From NCBI GenBank assembly GCA_964605235.1, contig CAZSBB010000004.1:62001-126000 (forward strand): a stretch of DNA of 64,000 nt, written 5' to 3'. This DNA is from CAZSBB01 sp964605235 (GTDB lineage Bacteria; Planctomycetota; Phycisphaerae; Phycisphaerales; Phycisphaeraceae). This document shows positions 42,459 to 51,027 of this stretch, one piece after another; position 1 is the stretch's first letter; each line of letters starts with the position of its first letter. A program made the translations under genes and the position numbers. Under the pieces are notes generated by a model. That model was not told the DNA's origin, made no database searches, and saw only the letters and a list, made by a program, of their open reading frames with translations.

Positions 42459-44951
42459 TCATTTCCTGGCGCCCAGCTTCTTGAGCGCCGCCTGCAACGG
42501 CTTTTCGCCCACCGCGAGTTTGAGCAGTTCATCGACATTTTCCACGAAGTGGAAGTTGACGCGTTTGCGGACGTCGCTGTCGACTTCTTCGAGGTCGCGT
42601 TGGTTCTGCTTGGGGAGGATGACGTCACGGATGCCGGCGCGGGCGGCGGCGAGGGATTTTTCCTTGACGCCGCCGATGGGCAGCACCAGGCCGCGCAGGG
42701 TGATTTCGCCGGTCATGGCGAGGCCGGCGCGGACGGGGACATCCAGCAGCAGGCCGGTGATGGCGGTGAACATGGACACGCCGGCGCTGGGGCCATCCTT
42801 GGGCACCGCCCCGGCAGGCACATGGATGTGCAGGTCCAGCTCGGTGAGCTTTTTCAGGTCATAGCCAAAGTCATCGGCGCGGGATTTGAACAGGCTCAGC
42901 GCAGCCGAGGCGGATTCCTTCATCACATCGCCGAGTTGCCCGGTGATGGTGATCTGCCCCTTGCCGGCGTAGGCGGCGGCTTCGATAAACAGGATTTCCC
43001 CGCCAAACGGCGTGTACGCCAGCCCCACGACGACGCCGGGCGTGCGCGTGCGGGAGTCGACCTCGCGGAAGAATTTCTCCGGCCCGAGCTTGGCGCGCAC
43101 CAACTCCGCGCTGACCGTGTAGCTGCGTTTGGCTTTGCCGTCGGCGACCTCGGCGGCGACCGCGCGGCACACGGCGCCGACCTGGCGCTCCAGCTCGCGC
43201 ACGCCGGCTTCACGGGTGTAGTCGTTGATGACCTTGCGGATGCCCGCCGGCTGCCAGCGACATTTCTTGGCGGTCAAGCCGTTCTCCTGCAACTGCCGCG
43301 GCACGAGGTAGCGTTTGGCGATCTGCAGCTTGTCCTGATCGGAGTAGCCCGGCAGTTCGATGACTTCCATGCGATCGCGCAGCGCGGGGGGAATGGCGTC
43401 GAGATAGTTGGCGGTGCAGATGAACAGCACCTGCGACAGGTCAAACGGCACGTCGAGATAGCGATCGACAAACGCGCTGTTCTGCTTGGGATCGAGCACT
43501 TCCAGCAGCGCCGAGGCAGGATCGCCGCGGAAGTCGGCGCCGAGTTTGTCCACCTCGTCGAGCATGAGCACCGGGTTGTTGGTGCCGGCGCGGCGGACTT
43601 CCTGCAGGATGCGCCCGGGCATGGCGCCGATGTACGTGCGGCGGTGGCCGCGAATTTCCGCTTCATCCCGGATGCCGCCGAAGCTCATGCGCGCGAACTG
43701 GCGACCCAGCGCGTCGGCGATGGATTGCCCCAGGCTGGTCTTGCCCACGCCCGGCGGTCCGACGAAGCAGAGGATCGGCCCGCGCCCGGTGGGATTGAGC
43801 TTGCGCACCGCGAGGTATTCGATCAGCCGGCGCTTGACCTTCTGCAGATCAAAGTGATCGCGGTCGAGAATGCGGCGAGCGCGGTCGAGGTCCAGATTGT
43901 CCTCGCTGGCTTTCTGCCAGGGCAGGTCGGCAACCAGTTCCAGATAGGTCAGAATCAGCGAATATTCCGGGCTGGCGGGTGGAATGGCTTCGAGCCGACT
44001 GAGTTCGCGCTGGGCTTCGCTGAGCACCTTCTCGGGCAGCTTGGCTTCTTCGAGCTTCTTGCGCAGGGCGGCGACGGTGGGATCGCCGTTGACGCCTTCG
44101 CTTTCGCCCAGCTCTTTCTGGATCGCCTTGAGCTGTTCGCGCAGGAATATGCGGCGTTGATGGTCGGAAATGGACGACTGCACATCGTCCTGAATCTTCT
44201 GCTGCAGCTTGAGTATTTCCAGTTGCATCGACACATGCTGATGCACGGTGCGGATGCGCTTGGCGATGTCCGGCTCTTCGAGCAGGTCCTGCTTCTGCTG
44301 CAAGCTGATGTTGAGGTTGGCGGCGAGGAAGTCGGCGAGATTGCCTGGCTCCTCGATGTTCATCAGGATGGTCAGCGCCTGCTCGGGCGCGTTGGGCGAC
44401 ATCTGGATGAGCTGGCGCGCCTGCTCGCGCAACTGCTCGACGCCGGCGGCGAAGGTCTTGCCCTTGCCGGTGCTTTCGACGATGGGCGTGATCTCCGCGC
44501 GGAAGAAGGGTTGATGCTGGAGGAAGTTGCCGACCTTCACCCGCGAGAGGCCATGCACGATGATGGAGACGGTTTCATCGGGCTGGCGGATGAGTTTGAG
44601 CACCATCGCCGCGATGCCCACGGGGTGGAGTTCGTCGTGCTGGGGGTCTTCTTCGTCCTGTTCGAGCTGGGTGACCAGGCCGATGATTTTGGACTTGGGC
44701 AGGCTTTCGTCGAGCAGTCGGCGACTGCTGGGCCGGCCGACGTTCAGGGGCATGACGGTGCCGGGGAAGACCACCGTGCCGCGCACGGGCAGGAAGGGCA
44801 GCGCGCGGGGCAGCGTGGGTTGGGACGAACTGCTGCCGGCGGAACCGCCGTCTTTGGCGCCCGGCACCGCGACAGCAGGACCGGCCCCGCCTTCGACAGT
44901 CACTTGCTGGTCGCCGTTGGCCCCAGATTTTTTCTGCTCCGCCTCACTCAC
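42459..44951 (-). CDS. lon: ATP-dependent Lon protease
   Basis: Cytoplasmic AAA+ serine protease degrading misfolded and regulatory proteins. After a Gly/Ser-rich N-terminal tail of about 45 residues, the LON substrate domain starts at LPFLPVRGTVVFPGTVMPL. The AAA domain has Walker A GPPGVGKTSLG and Walker B VLMLDEVDK. The protease domain carries the Ser-Lys dyad: KDGPSAG with Ser722 and GVKEKSL with Lys765, with the 43-residue spacing seen in E. coli Lon. 830 residues. GTG start with AAGGAAGG upstream. It follows hsp20 by 36 bases, suggesting a joint stress operon. Confidence 0.97.
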   Translation of the reverse strand: MSEAEQKKSGANGDQQVTVEGGAGPAVAVPGAKDGGSAGSSSSQPTLPRALPFLPVRGTVVFPGTVMPLNVGRPSSRRLLDESLPKSKIIGLVTQLEQDEEDPQHDELHPVGIAAMVLKLIRQPDETVSIIVHGLSRVKVGNFLQHQPFFRAEITPIVESTGKGKTFAAGVEQLREQARQLIQMSPNAPEQALTILMNIEEPGNLADFLAANLNISLQQKQDLLEEPDIAKRIRTVHQHVSMQLEILKLQQKIQDDVQSSISDHQRRIFLREQLKAIQKELGESEGVNGDPTVAALRKKLEEAKLPEKVLSEAQRELSRLEAIPPASPEYSLILTYLELVADLPWQKASEDNLDLDRARRILDRDHFDLQKVKRRLIEYLAVRKLNPTGRGPILCFVGPPGVGKTSLGQSIADALGRQFARMSFGGIRDEAEIRGHRRTYIGAMPGRILQEVRRAGTNNPVLMLDEVDKLGADFRGDPASALLEVLDPKQNSAFVDRYLDVPFDLSQVLFICTANYLDAIPPALRDRMEVIELPGYSDQDKLQIAKRYLVPRQLQENGLTAKKCRWQPAGIRKVINDYTREAGVRELERQVGAVCRAVAAEVADGKAKRSYTVSAELVRAKLGPEKFFREVDSRTRTPGVVVGLAYTPFGGEILFIEAAAYAGKGQITITGQLGDVMKESASAALSLFKSRADDFGYDLKKLTELDLHIHVPAGAVPKDGPSAGVSMFTAITGLLLDVPVRAGLAMTGEITLRGLVLPIGGVKEKSLAAARAGIRDVILPKQNQRDLEEVDSDVRKRVNFHFVENVDELLKLAVGEKPLQAALKKLGARK

Positions 44952-44987
44952 CAGTCAGCCTTCCTTGCAGGGGTTTACGGGGTTGGG

Positions 44988-45413
44988 TCAAGCATTCTTG
45001 CGCAGCGGGAGGTCGATCCACAGCAGGCCGTCCTGGTAGCGTGATTCGACTTTATGCAGTTCGACCTGCTCGGGCAGGTTGATGACCCGACAAAACGGCC
45101 CATGGTCGATTTCCATGGACACGATGCGCAGCGGTTGATCGCCGGGCACGGGCGGTTCCGGCGCTTGTCGGAAGCCGCGCACGGTCAGGCGCCCCAACTG
45201 CACACGCACGTCAATGGTAGCGCGGTCCACCCCCGCCAGGTCCACGCACACGCACATGGCGGCGCCCAGACGGTAGACATTGATCGCCGGCGACCAGCTG
45301 TCGGTGGGCGAGAAGTCGCCATAGTGCCATTGCCACAGGCTGGCCGCCATGTGCAGCACCTGCTCGGCAGGGCCCTGGGCTTCAGGAGATTCGGCGTCCG
45401 GTGGAGGTTTCAT
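44988..45413 (-). CDS. Hsp20/alpha-crystallin small heat-shock protein
   Basis: A 141-residue chaperone that holds unfolding proteins. The alpha-crystallin domain spans about residues 40-138, with the strand WSPAINVYRLGAAMCVCVDL and the consensus end YQDGLLWIDLPLRK (normally GVLTITLPK-like). The N-terminus is short and acidic. It lies 36 bases before lon and 9 bases after the Gfo gene, consistent with cotranscription; chaperone and protease would then be coexpressed. Confidence 0.88.
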   Translation of the reverse strand: MKPPPDAESPEAQGPAEQVLHMAASLWQWHYGDFSPTDSWSPAINVYRLGAAMCVCVDLAGVDRATIDVRVQLGRLTVRGFRQAPEPPVPGDQPLRIVSMEIDHGPFCRVINLPEQVELHKVESRYQDGLLWIDLPLRKNA

Positions 45414-45422
45414 GTGCGGGCC

Positions 45423-46661
45423 TCACACGGTCAGGGGTTCAACCTGACGCAAATCCGGCTCGGTGGGCGCTTGGACCCCCGGCACGGCAATGGGCTCAAA
45501 CCGCCGGGTGTGACAGCTCTTCTTGACCGCCAGGCAGGTGGCGGCGCTGAGCAAGCCGGCCGACAGATCGCCCAGCGGTTTTGCTTCGCCGCGGATCATC
45601 TGCACGAAGTTGCGCGCCAGCACACTGTCGCCGCCGCTGTGGCCGGTGGCGGCTTTGACGTCGATGTGATCAACGCGGTCCTGCATGTGGTCGACCACGC
45701 GAATTTTCTCGCTGCACCAGTCGAACTCCAGCGAAGCGAGGTGGCCGATGATGTTGGCGCCGCGGCGGCGGGCGGTGTTGCGGGCGACGAAGTTCTGCGT
45801 GTAGTTCACATGCAGGCCGTTGGCGTAGAGCACAATCGCCGAGCCGGCGTCCTGGTTGCGAATGTCCTGGCTGTAGCAGCAGTAGTGGTCAAAGGGTTTG
45901 CTGAGCAGGCCGCCATCGGTCATGCCGCCGCCGTGTCCGCGCAGGCGATGCGCCAGATCGCTTTCCGGGCAGGTTTCCCGGCGGTCGCACTGGGTGCAGG
46001 TCAGGTCATGCGGCATCGTGCCGCCGTAGACCCGTCGGCTCATCAACCCCACCGCCTGCACGGGGGTGCTGTCCGCCAGCAGGTGGAGGTAGTCGAAATC
46101 GTGGGTCGCCTTCTGCAGCCACAGGCCGTGCGCCTGATCGTAGTTGCGATACCAACTGCCGAAGTACACGCCGCCGTAGCTGACGTTGTTGACGCCTTGA
46201 ATCTGGCTGATGGTTCCCAGTCGGCCCGAGCGGATGATGCGCAGCACATTGCGCAGCAGCGGCGTCACCCGCAGGGGGAAGGACACCAGCACGTTCTGCA
46301 TATTGCCCGCGAATGCCTGAGCGAGCTGGGCGACCTGGGCTTCGCTGATCGCCACCGGTTTTTCCAGGAAAATCGGCTTACCAAGGGACGCCAGCGCACT
46401 CGCCATCGGGGCGTGCAGATGGCAGCGCGTGCCGATCATGAAGGCGTCGCAGTCAGCCGCATCCGCCAGCAGGTCTTCGATGCGGGGGACGAATTTGAGG
46501 TCGGCCGGGAGCGGCAACTTGACGCGCTCAAACCGGCTGCGGACATACTCCGGGTTCGGGTCCACCACGGTGCCCAGCGTGATCTCGGGCCATTCCTCCT
46601 GCACGCACTTGAACATGTGCGTGACCCGCAGCCCCATCCCAACCACTGCCACTTTGGGCAT
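45423..46661 (-). CDS. Gfo/Idh/MocA family oxidoreductase with Cys cluster
   Basis: A 412-residue NAD(P)-dependent oxidoreductase. Rossmann motif VAVVGMGLRVTHMF, family motif IFLEKPVAIS, central LQKATHDFDYLHLLAD. It has a C-x2-C-x5-C cluster, CTQCDRRETC, matching the spacing in the Gfo protein at 30601, plus a YCCYSQ pair. The ATG at 46661 is decided by AGGAGAG upstream. It is first of a run with hsp20 and lon, an unusual pairing for a sugar oxidoreductase. Substrate unknown. Confidence 0.88.
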   Translation of the reverse strand: MPKVAVVGMGLRVTHMFKCVQEEWPEITLGTVVDPNPEYVRSRFERVKLPLPADLKFVPRIEDLLADAADCDAFMIGTRCHLHAPMASALASLGKPIFLEKPVAISEAQVAQLAQAFAGNMQNVLVSFPLRVTPLLRNVLRIIRSGRLGTISQIQGVNNVSYGGVYFGSWYRNYDQAHGLWLQKATHDFDYLHLLADSTPVQAVGLMSRRVYGGTMPHDLTCTQCDRRETCPESDLAHRLRGHGGGMTDGGLLSKPFDHYCCYSQDIRNQDAGSAIVLYANGLHVNYTQNFVARNTARRRGANIIGHLASLEFDWCSEKIRVVDHMQDRVDHIDVKAATGHSGGDSVLARNFVQMIRGEAKPLGDLSAGLLSAATCLAVKKSCHTRRFEPIAVPGVQAPTEPDLRQVEPLTV

Positions 46662-46895
46662 GACAAACTCTCCTGGTGCGACCGCGTTGCCGACCAACGC
46701 CACAGGTTAGCCCGGCAGGGGTCGCTAAGCCCATCAGCATAGCGATTCAACCGGTGTTCGGGGGCGTGCAGGGGCGTCCTTTCTCGGCTTGACGCACTGG
46801 ACCATGCCTCCCCGGCCCCCTAACATGCAGGGTCTGATGTTTGGCGCCCGGGCTGGTCCTGGCGTGCCTGTGCCACCGCCCGAAAGGTTCAACCG

Positions 46896-47717
46896 ATGTC
46901 CACCACCGACACCCCCCCCGCCGCCACCCCCATGCCGGATGTGCAGGCCAGCCATGACGCCCGGCAGATCCCCATCGACAAGGTCGGCGTCAAAAACATC
47001 ACCTATCCCATCCGTCTGCACTGCCCCGCCACCGGCGGCGTGCAGCACACCGTCGCCTCCGTCAACATGTACGTCGCCCTGCCCCATCACCAGAAGGGCA
47101 CGCACATGAGCCGCTTCCTCGAAGTGCTCAACCATCACCACGAGGAAATCCGCTCCGACCAGATCATGGCGATCTGTCAGGACATGAAGCAGCGCCTCGA
47201 AGCCGAGGAAGCCCACCTCGAACTGCGCTTCCCCTACTTCATCCACAAAAAAGCCCCGGTCACCGGCTCGCCGGGCATGCTCGACGTCGTCGTCACCTTC
47301 GAAGCCTGCAGCAACGGCAGCGATGATTTCGTCATGGGCCTCAAAGTGCCGGCGACCAGCCTGTGCCCCTGCTCCAAGGAAATCTCCGCTTACGGCGCCC
47401 ATAACCAGCGCTGTGAAATCGAAGCCCGCGTGCGTTTCGCCAAGGGCCAGAAGCTGTGGATCGAAGAACTGTTCGCCATTGTGGAAGCCGCCGCCAGCGC
47501 CCCGGTTTTTGCTGTGCTCAAACGCCCGGATGAGAAGTGGGTCACCGAGGTGGCGTACGATCATCCCAAGTTCGTCGAGGACATCGTGCGCGATCTGGCA
47601 GTGGCGCTCGACCGCGAAGACCGCATCGTGTGGTACGAAATCAACAGCGAAAACTATGAGTCGATCCACAACCACAACGCCTATGCGTTCATCCGCAAGG
47701 ACAAACGCTCGGGGTAA
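46896..47717 (+). CDS. folE2: GTP cyclohydrolase FolE2 (type IB)
   Basis: Converts GTP to dihydroneopterin triphosphate, the first step of folate synthesis, using a metal other than obligate zinc. Signatures are DKVGVKNITYPI, HHQKGTHMSRF, LCPCSKEIS with the active-site Cys, and GAHNQRCEIE. 273 residues, full length; the first 25 residues are a Pro/Thr-rich tail. Followed by a strong terminator. FolE2 is often carried by organisms that face zinc limitation; no zinc-responsive site is evident here. Confidence 0.95.
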   Translation: MSTTDTPPAATPMPDVQASHDARQIPIDKVGVKNITYPIRLHCPATGGVQHTVASVNMYVALPHHQKGTHMSRFLEVLNHHHEEIRSDQIMAICQDMKQRLEAEEAHLELRFPYFIHKKAPVTGSPGMLDVVVTFEACSNGSDDFVMGLKVPATSLCPCSKEISAYGAHNQRCEIEARVRFAKGQKLWIEELFAIVEAAASAPVFAVLKRPDEKWVTEVAYDHPKFVEDIVRDLAVALDREDRIVWYEINSENYESIHNHNAYAFIRKDKRSG

Positions 47718-47748
47718 GGTTGGGTTGTCTGATCCTGCTGAAACTGCT

Positions 47749-47780
47749 CAGACCCTCGGTTGCCGGGGGTCTGTTTTTTT
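47749..47780 (+). terminator. Rho-independent terminator of folE2
   Basis: CAGACCC (47749-47755) and GGGTCTG (47767-47773), with extra CGG/CCG pairs inside, followed by seven T. Confidence 0.87.
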
Positions 47781-47815
47781 GCCACAGATGAACACAGATG
47801 AACAGGATGGGATGA
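47781..47815. repeat. CACAGATGAACACAGATGAA-type short repeat, single copy
   Basis: GCCACAGATGAACACAGATG then AACAGGATGG. It contains an internal near-tandem CACAGATGAA, related in look to the CACAGAG family. No facing arm was found. Confidence 0.5.
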
Positions 47816-47844
47816 AAGGCGGATGCGGGGCGTATCATGGGGGG

Positions 47845-48096
47845 ATGGAGCAGACGCGGGAACTGTTGCTGTTGAGTCGGCCGGGGTGCTGCCTGTGTGC
47901 GGAGTTGGTGGAACGCGCGGAACCGCTTCTGGCTCAGCGCGGCTGGACGCTGCGCGAAGCGGATGTCGACAGCGATCTGACCTGGCGCGAGCAATTCGGC
48001 GTGCGCATCCCCGTTCTGCTCCACCGCGGCGTCGTGCTGGTGGAAGGCCGGGTGACAGAGCAACAACTCGCTGCGGCGCTGGAGCGCCTGACATGA
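47845..48096 (+). CDS. Glutaredoxin-like protein (DUF836 type)
   Basis: An 83-residue thioredoxin-fold protein. The N-terminal strand LLLLSRPGCCLCAE has the redox pair CxxC (GCCLC), and the cis-Pro region is VRIPVLLHRG. The outline matches the small glutaredoxin-like DUF836 family. Its stop overlaps the fdhD start (ATGA), implying translational coupling; it may keep FdhD or its partner Cys reduced, which is inference. An in-frame ATG further upstream is less likely. Confidence 0.8.
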   Translation: MEQTRELLLLSRPGCCLCAELVERAEPLLAQRGWTLREADVDSDLTWREQFGVRIPVLLHRGVVLVEGRVTEQQLAAALERLT

Positions 48097-48968
48097 CGGC
48101 GCCGCTGCCTCCCCAGCCTGGTGATGCTCCCGGTGCTGCCCGTCGGCCAGTGCAGCGCTTTGTGAATGGCGAAGTTGAAACCACCGACGATCTGCTGGCG
48201 GGTGAGGAGCCGCTGGAAATCCGCATCGGCGATCAGCCGCTGGCGGTCACCATGCGCACCCCCGGAGCCCCCGGATCAACCCCCGGCCAACCTGGTCAGG
48301 ACGACGAACTCGCGGCCGGCTTCTGTCTGACCGAAGGCGTCATCGCTCACCCCGATGACCTCGAAAGCGTCACCCCCTGCAGTGCAGCGGAGCATGGCAA
48401 TGTCGTGGTGGTGCAGCTCAGCGCCGAAGCGCTCGACCGGCGCCAGGCTGCCATCGCCCGCGCCCGCCGGGAACTCTACCTTTCCAGTTCCTGTGGCCTG
48501 TGCGGCAAGCAATCCATCGACCGCCTCGAACAGCAATGCCCCCGCCTGCCCGTCGAGCAGACCATCACCCATGCCACCCTCGTGAACCTCCCGCAGCAGA
48601 TGGCGGCAGCACAGGCGACGTTCCACGCCACCGGCGGCCTGCATGCGGCGCTGCTGGCGACCACCGCCGGCCGGGTGCTGGCGCTGCGCGAAGACGTGGG
48701 CCGGCACAACGCCGTCGATAAAGTCATCGGCCACGCCCTGCTCACTGGCCAGCTTCCGCTGCGTCAGCATGTGCTGCTGGTGTCCGGCCGCACCAGCTTT
48801 GAAATCGTGCAGAAAGCCGCCGTCGCCGGCATCACCATCATCGCCTCCGTCAGCGCGCCGAGCAGTCTCGCGGTTGATACCGCCGTGCGGCTGAACCTCA
48901 CCCTGGTCGGCTTCCTGCGCCCCCAGCGGATGAATGTCTATCACGATCCGGGACGCCTCATCGTATAG
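48093..48968 (+). CDS. fdhD: Formate dehydrogenase accessory sulfurtransferase FdhD, with Pro-Gly insert
   Basis: Delivers sulfur to the molybdenum cofactor of formate dehydrogenases, from a cysteine desulfurase. The motif SSSCGLCGKQS holds the conserved CxxC (about residue 130-137), and REDVGRHNAVDKVIG is diagnostic, as is LVSGRTSFEIVQKA. Unusually, the conserved block normally reading MRTPGxDxELAxGF is split here: MRTPG is followed by APGSTPGQPGQ and then DDELAAGF, an 11-residue Pro/Gly insert. 291 residues. No formate dehydrogenase gene is in the window. Confidence 0.92.
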   Translation: MTAPLPPQPGDAPGAARRPVQRFVNGEVETTDDLLAGEEPLEIRIGDQPLAVTMRTPGAPGSTPGQPGQDDELAAGFCLTEGVIAHPDDLESVTPCSAAEHGNVVVVQLSAEALDRRQAAIARARRELYLSSSCGLCGKQSIDRLEQQCPRLPVEQTITHATLVNLPQQMAAAQATFHATGGLHAALLATTAGRVLALREDVGRHNAVDKVIGHALLTGQLPLRQHVLLVSGRTSFEIVQKAAVAGITIIASVSAPSSLAVDTAVRLNLTLVGFLRPQRMNVYHDPGRLIV

Positions 48969-48990
48969 AAACAATCCGGCGTAGGGATTA

Positions 48991-49102
48991 GCCACAGAGG
49001 CACAGAGACCACAGAGCAATTCTCACCGAGTGTCGAACGGAAATCAGCAGGCCGCCGGTCTCACGGGTTTTCACTCTGTGTTCTCTGTGTCTCTGTGGTG
49101 AG
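48991..49102. repeat. CACAGAG-family inverted repeat, copy 4
   Basis: Arms 48991-49019 (GCCACAGAGGCACAGAGACC) and 49075-49102 (near complement ending CTCTGTGGTGAG). It lies between the convergent fdhD and AraC-type genes. Confidence 0.82.
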
Positions 49103-49117
49103 CATTGAAATTGCTGC

Positions 49118-49984
49118 TCACGCTTCAGGCGTTTGCCGCTTGCGGTACGCCGTGGGGGTCACGCCCATGCGCTGGCGGAATTGCCGGGAGAAAAAGTAGA
49201 CGTCGGAATAGCCCAGGGCGTCGGCGATCTGGCCCACGTTGAGCGTGCTTTCGTTGAGCAGATGCGTCGCGCGACTGAGCCGGGCGCGCACGATGTAATC
49301 GCGCGGGGTCATGCCGGTGACTTTCTGAAACATCCGGGAAAAGTGCGCGGCACTGTAACCCGCCTGCTGCGCCAGCTCCTCCACGCTGGGCGCGTCGGCC
49401 GGCTGCTCGGTGATCTGCTGGGCGATGACCTGCACCACCTTCTGATGATGCCAGGAGATGTCGCCCCGATGCACCTGCGTGCGCTGGTCGGCCGCGAGGG
49501 CGTATTCCATCACCAGGGCTTTGAGCAAGTCTTCCGCGGTGGTGACCAGGTCCACCATTCGGCCGGTGCGGTCGTGCTGGCCCAGGGTGATTTCCCACAC
49601 CCGGCGCAGCACGTTGTCGACATAACCCACATCCGTCAGTTCACAGCTTTCGGGCGGCAGTTGATCGCGCTGGGCGCACACCTGGCCGTCGGCGTGACAT
49701 AGATCGAAGTGCACGGCCGTCACCCCCAGCCGATGGTCGAGATCCTGCTCGGCGATGTAGTCGCCCCCCGGCCGCATCCAGAAGCAGATGCCCGGGCGCA
49801 GTTCGATCCGCCGCCCGGATACCTTCATCCACCCACGCCCCGCCCACACGAACCAGAAATCGTAGTCCGTGTTCACGTCATACCAGCCCGGCCGCAACGA
49901 CCAGCCCGGCTCACAACGCACGCGAATGGCGCGGTTGATCCGCACGCGCAGCGGTTGCAGGAATGCCAGGCGATCACCAGCCAT
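49118..49984 (-). CDS. AraC family transcriptional regulator
   Basis: About 288 residues. The N-terminal cupin-like sensor includes RIELRPGICFWMRPGGDY. The C-terminal DNA-binding domain has two helix-turn-helices: SVEELAQQAGYSAAHFSRMF and NVGQIADALGYSDVYFFSRQ, then FRQRMGVTPTAYRK. The start is uncertain because no ribosome site is obvious; ATG at 49984 gives a typical length, and ATG at 50047 is possible. It is divergent from the PhyH-type gene at 50107 and probably regulates that cluster. Confidence 0.9.
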   Translation of the reverse strand: MAGDRLAFLQPLRVRINRAIRVRCEPGWSLRPGWYDVNTDYDFWFVWAGRGWMKVSGRRIELRPGICFWMRPGGDYIAEQDLDHRLGVTAVHFDLCHADGQVCAQRDQLPPESCELTDVGYVDNVLRRVWEITLGQHDRTGRMVDLVTTAEDLLKALVMEYALAADQRTQVHRGDISWHHQKVVQVIAQQITEQPADAPSVEELAQQAGYSAAHFSRMFQKVTGMTPRDYIVRARLSRATHLLNESTLNVGQIADALGYSDVYFFSRQFRQRMGVTPTAYRKRQTPEA

Positions 49985-50106
49985 GTCAGAAAAGTACAAA
50001 CCAGCGATGGATAAATCAATGGACGACCGGAACCAAACTGCGATCATAGTCGCATCAGTCCGGTTTCCCGGCTGTTTTCCAATTGCCACTCAGGACCCCG
50101 CCCGCC

Positions 50107-50985
50107 ATGAGTCAGACCACCGCTCCGCAAACCGCCGGCCCGTCGCGCATCGCATTCGACCACGGCACGGAAGACCATCATCCCGACCTCTACCGCTACG
50201 ACGCCATCGCCCCAGGCGTGGACGGCTTTGACGCCATCGGCCCGCGCGAACTGCAGCAGTACCACGAGCAGGGCTACCTGGTGGTGCATCACGCCTTCAC
50301 CCCCGCCGAAGTCCAGGCAGCGCTCGACGGTCTGGCGGACCTGATCGCCTCGCGCGGCAAGGCGCCCTACGAGTTGATGTTTGAAGCCAAAGCCGCCGGC
50401 AAGGTGGAACAGCTTGATGCCGCCCAGCGCGAGCAGGCGGTGCGCAAGTGCTTCCAGTTCTATGGCGCGGACGCCCGGCTCGACGCCCTGGCCGACCATC
50501 CCCAACTCCATGCCTTGCTGCGTCAGTTGGGGTTGCCCCAGCCCAGACTGTTTCAGGCGATGGCGCTGCTCAAAGGCCCCGGCGGACGCGAGAAGCCGTG
50601 GCATCAGGATCACGCTTACTTCAACCAGCCGGTGACCGACCGCGTGGTGGGCGTGTGGATCGCGCTGGATGAGACGACGCCCGCCAATGGTTGCATGCAC
50701 CTGATGCCGCGCCAGCTTCAGCCGCAGATTCACTTCAAACGACGGGACTGGCAGATCTGCGACACGGACATCCAGCAGCAGGCCGCCCCGCGTGTGGCGG
50801 TGCCGTTGCAGCCCGGCGGGATGCTGCTGTTCGATTCGCTGCTGCCCCACGGCACGCCGACCAATCACACCCAGCAGCGCCGCCGCGCTCTGCAGTACCA
50901 CTACCGCGACGCCAGCGCCGGCCAGATGACCACCGAGGAACGCCTGGCGATCTTCGGCTCCGAAGGCAAGAACGTCGAGTGCTGA
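50107..50985 (+). CDS. Phytanoyl-CoA dioxygenase (PhyH) family protein, first copy
   Basis: A 292-residue Fe(II)/2-oxoglutarate oxygenase-like protein. The iron-binding HxD is in KPWHQDHAYF, the distal His is probably in LLPHGTPTNH, and the oxoglutarate-binding Arg follows in RRRALQYHYR. YHEQGYLVVHHAF near residue 50 is the usual N-terminal element. PhyH proteins are numerous in planctomycetes and their substrates are mostly unknown. It is followed by a second PhyH gene after 42 bases. Confidence 0.87.
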   Translation: MSQTTAPQTAGPSRIAFDHGTEDHHPDLYRYDAIAPGVDGFDAIGPRELQQYHEQGYLVVHHAFTPAEVQAALDGLADLIASRGKAPYELMFEAKAAGKVEQLDAAQREQAVRKCFQFYGADARLDALADHPQLHALLRQLGLPQPRLFQAMALLKGPGGREKPWHQDHAYFNQPVTDRVVGVWIALDETTPANGCMHLMPRQLQPQIHFKRRDWQICDTDIQQQAAPRVAVPLQPGGMLLFDSLLPHGTPTNHTQQRRRALQYHYRDASAGQMTTEERLAIFGSEGKNVEC

Positions 50986-51027
50986 GCCGCTGGCATCATC
51001 TTTTGTTTTTTCCCAGGAAACCCCGCC

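Noticed and set aside
42396..45044. An 882-codon plus-strand open frame opposite lon
   Set aside because: Lon has all its catalytic motifs on the other strand; the plus frame lacks any.
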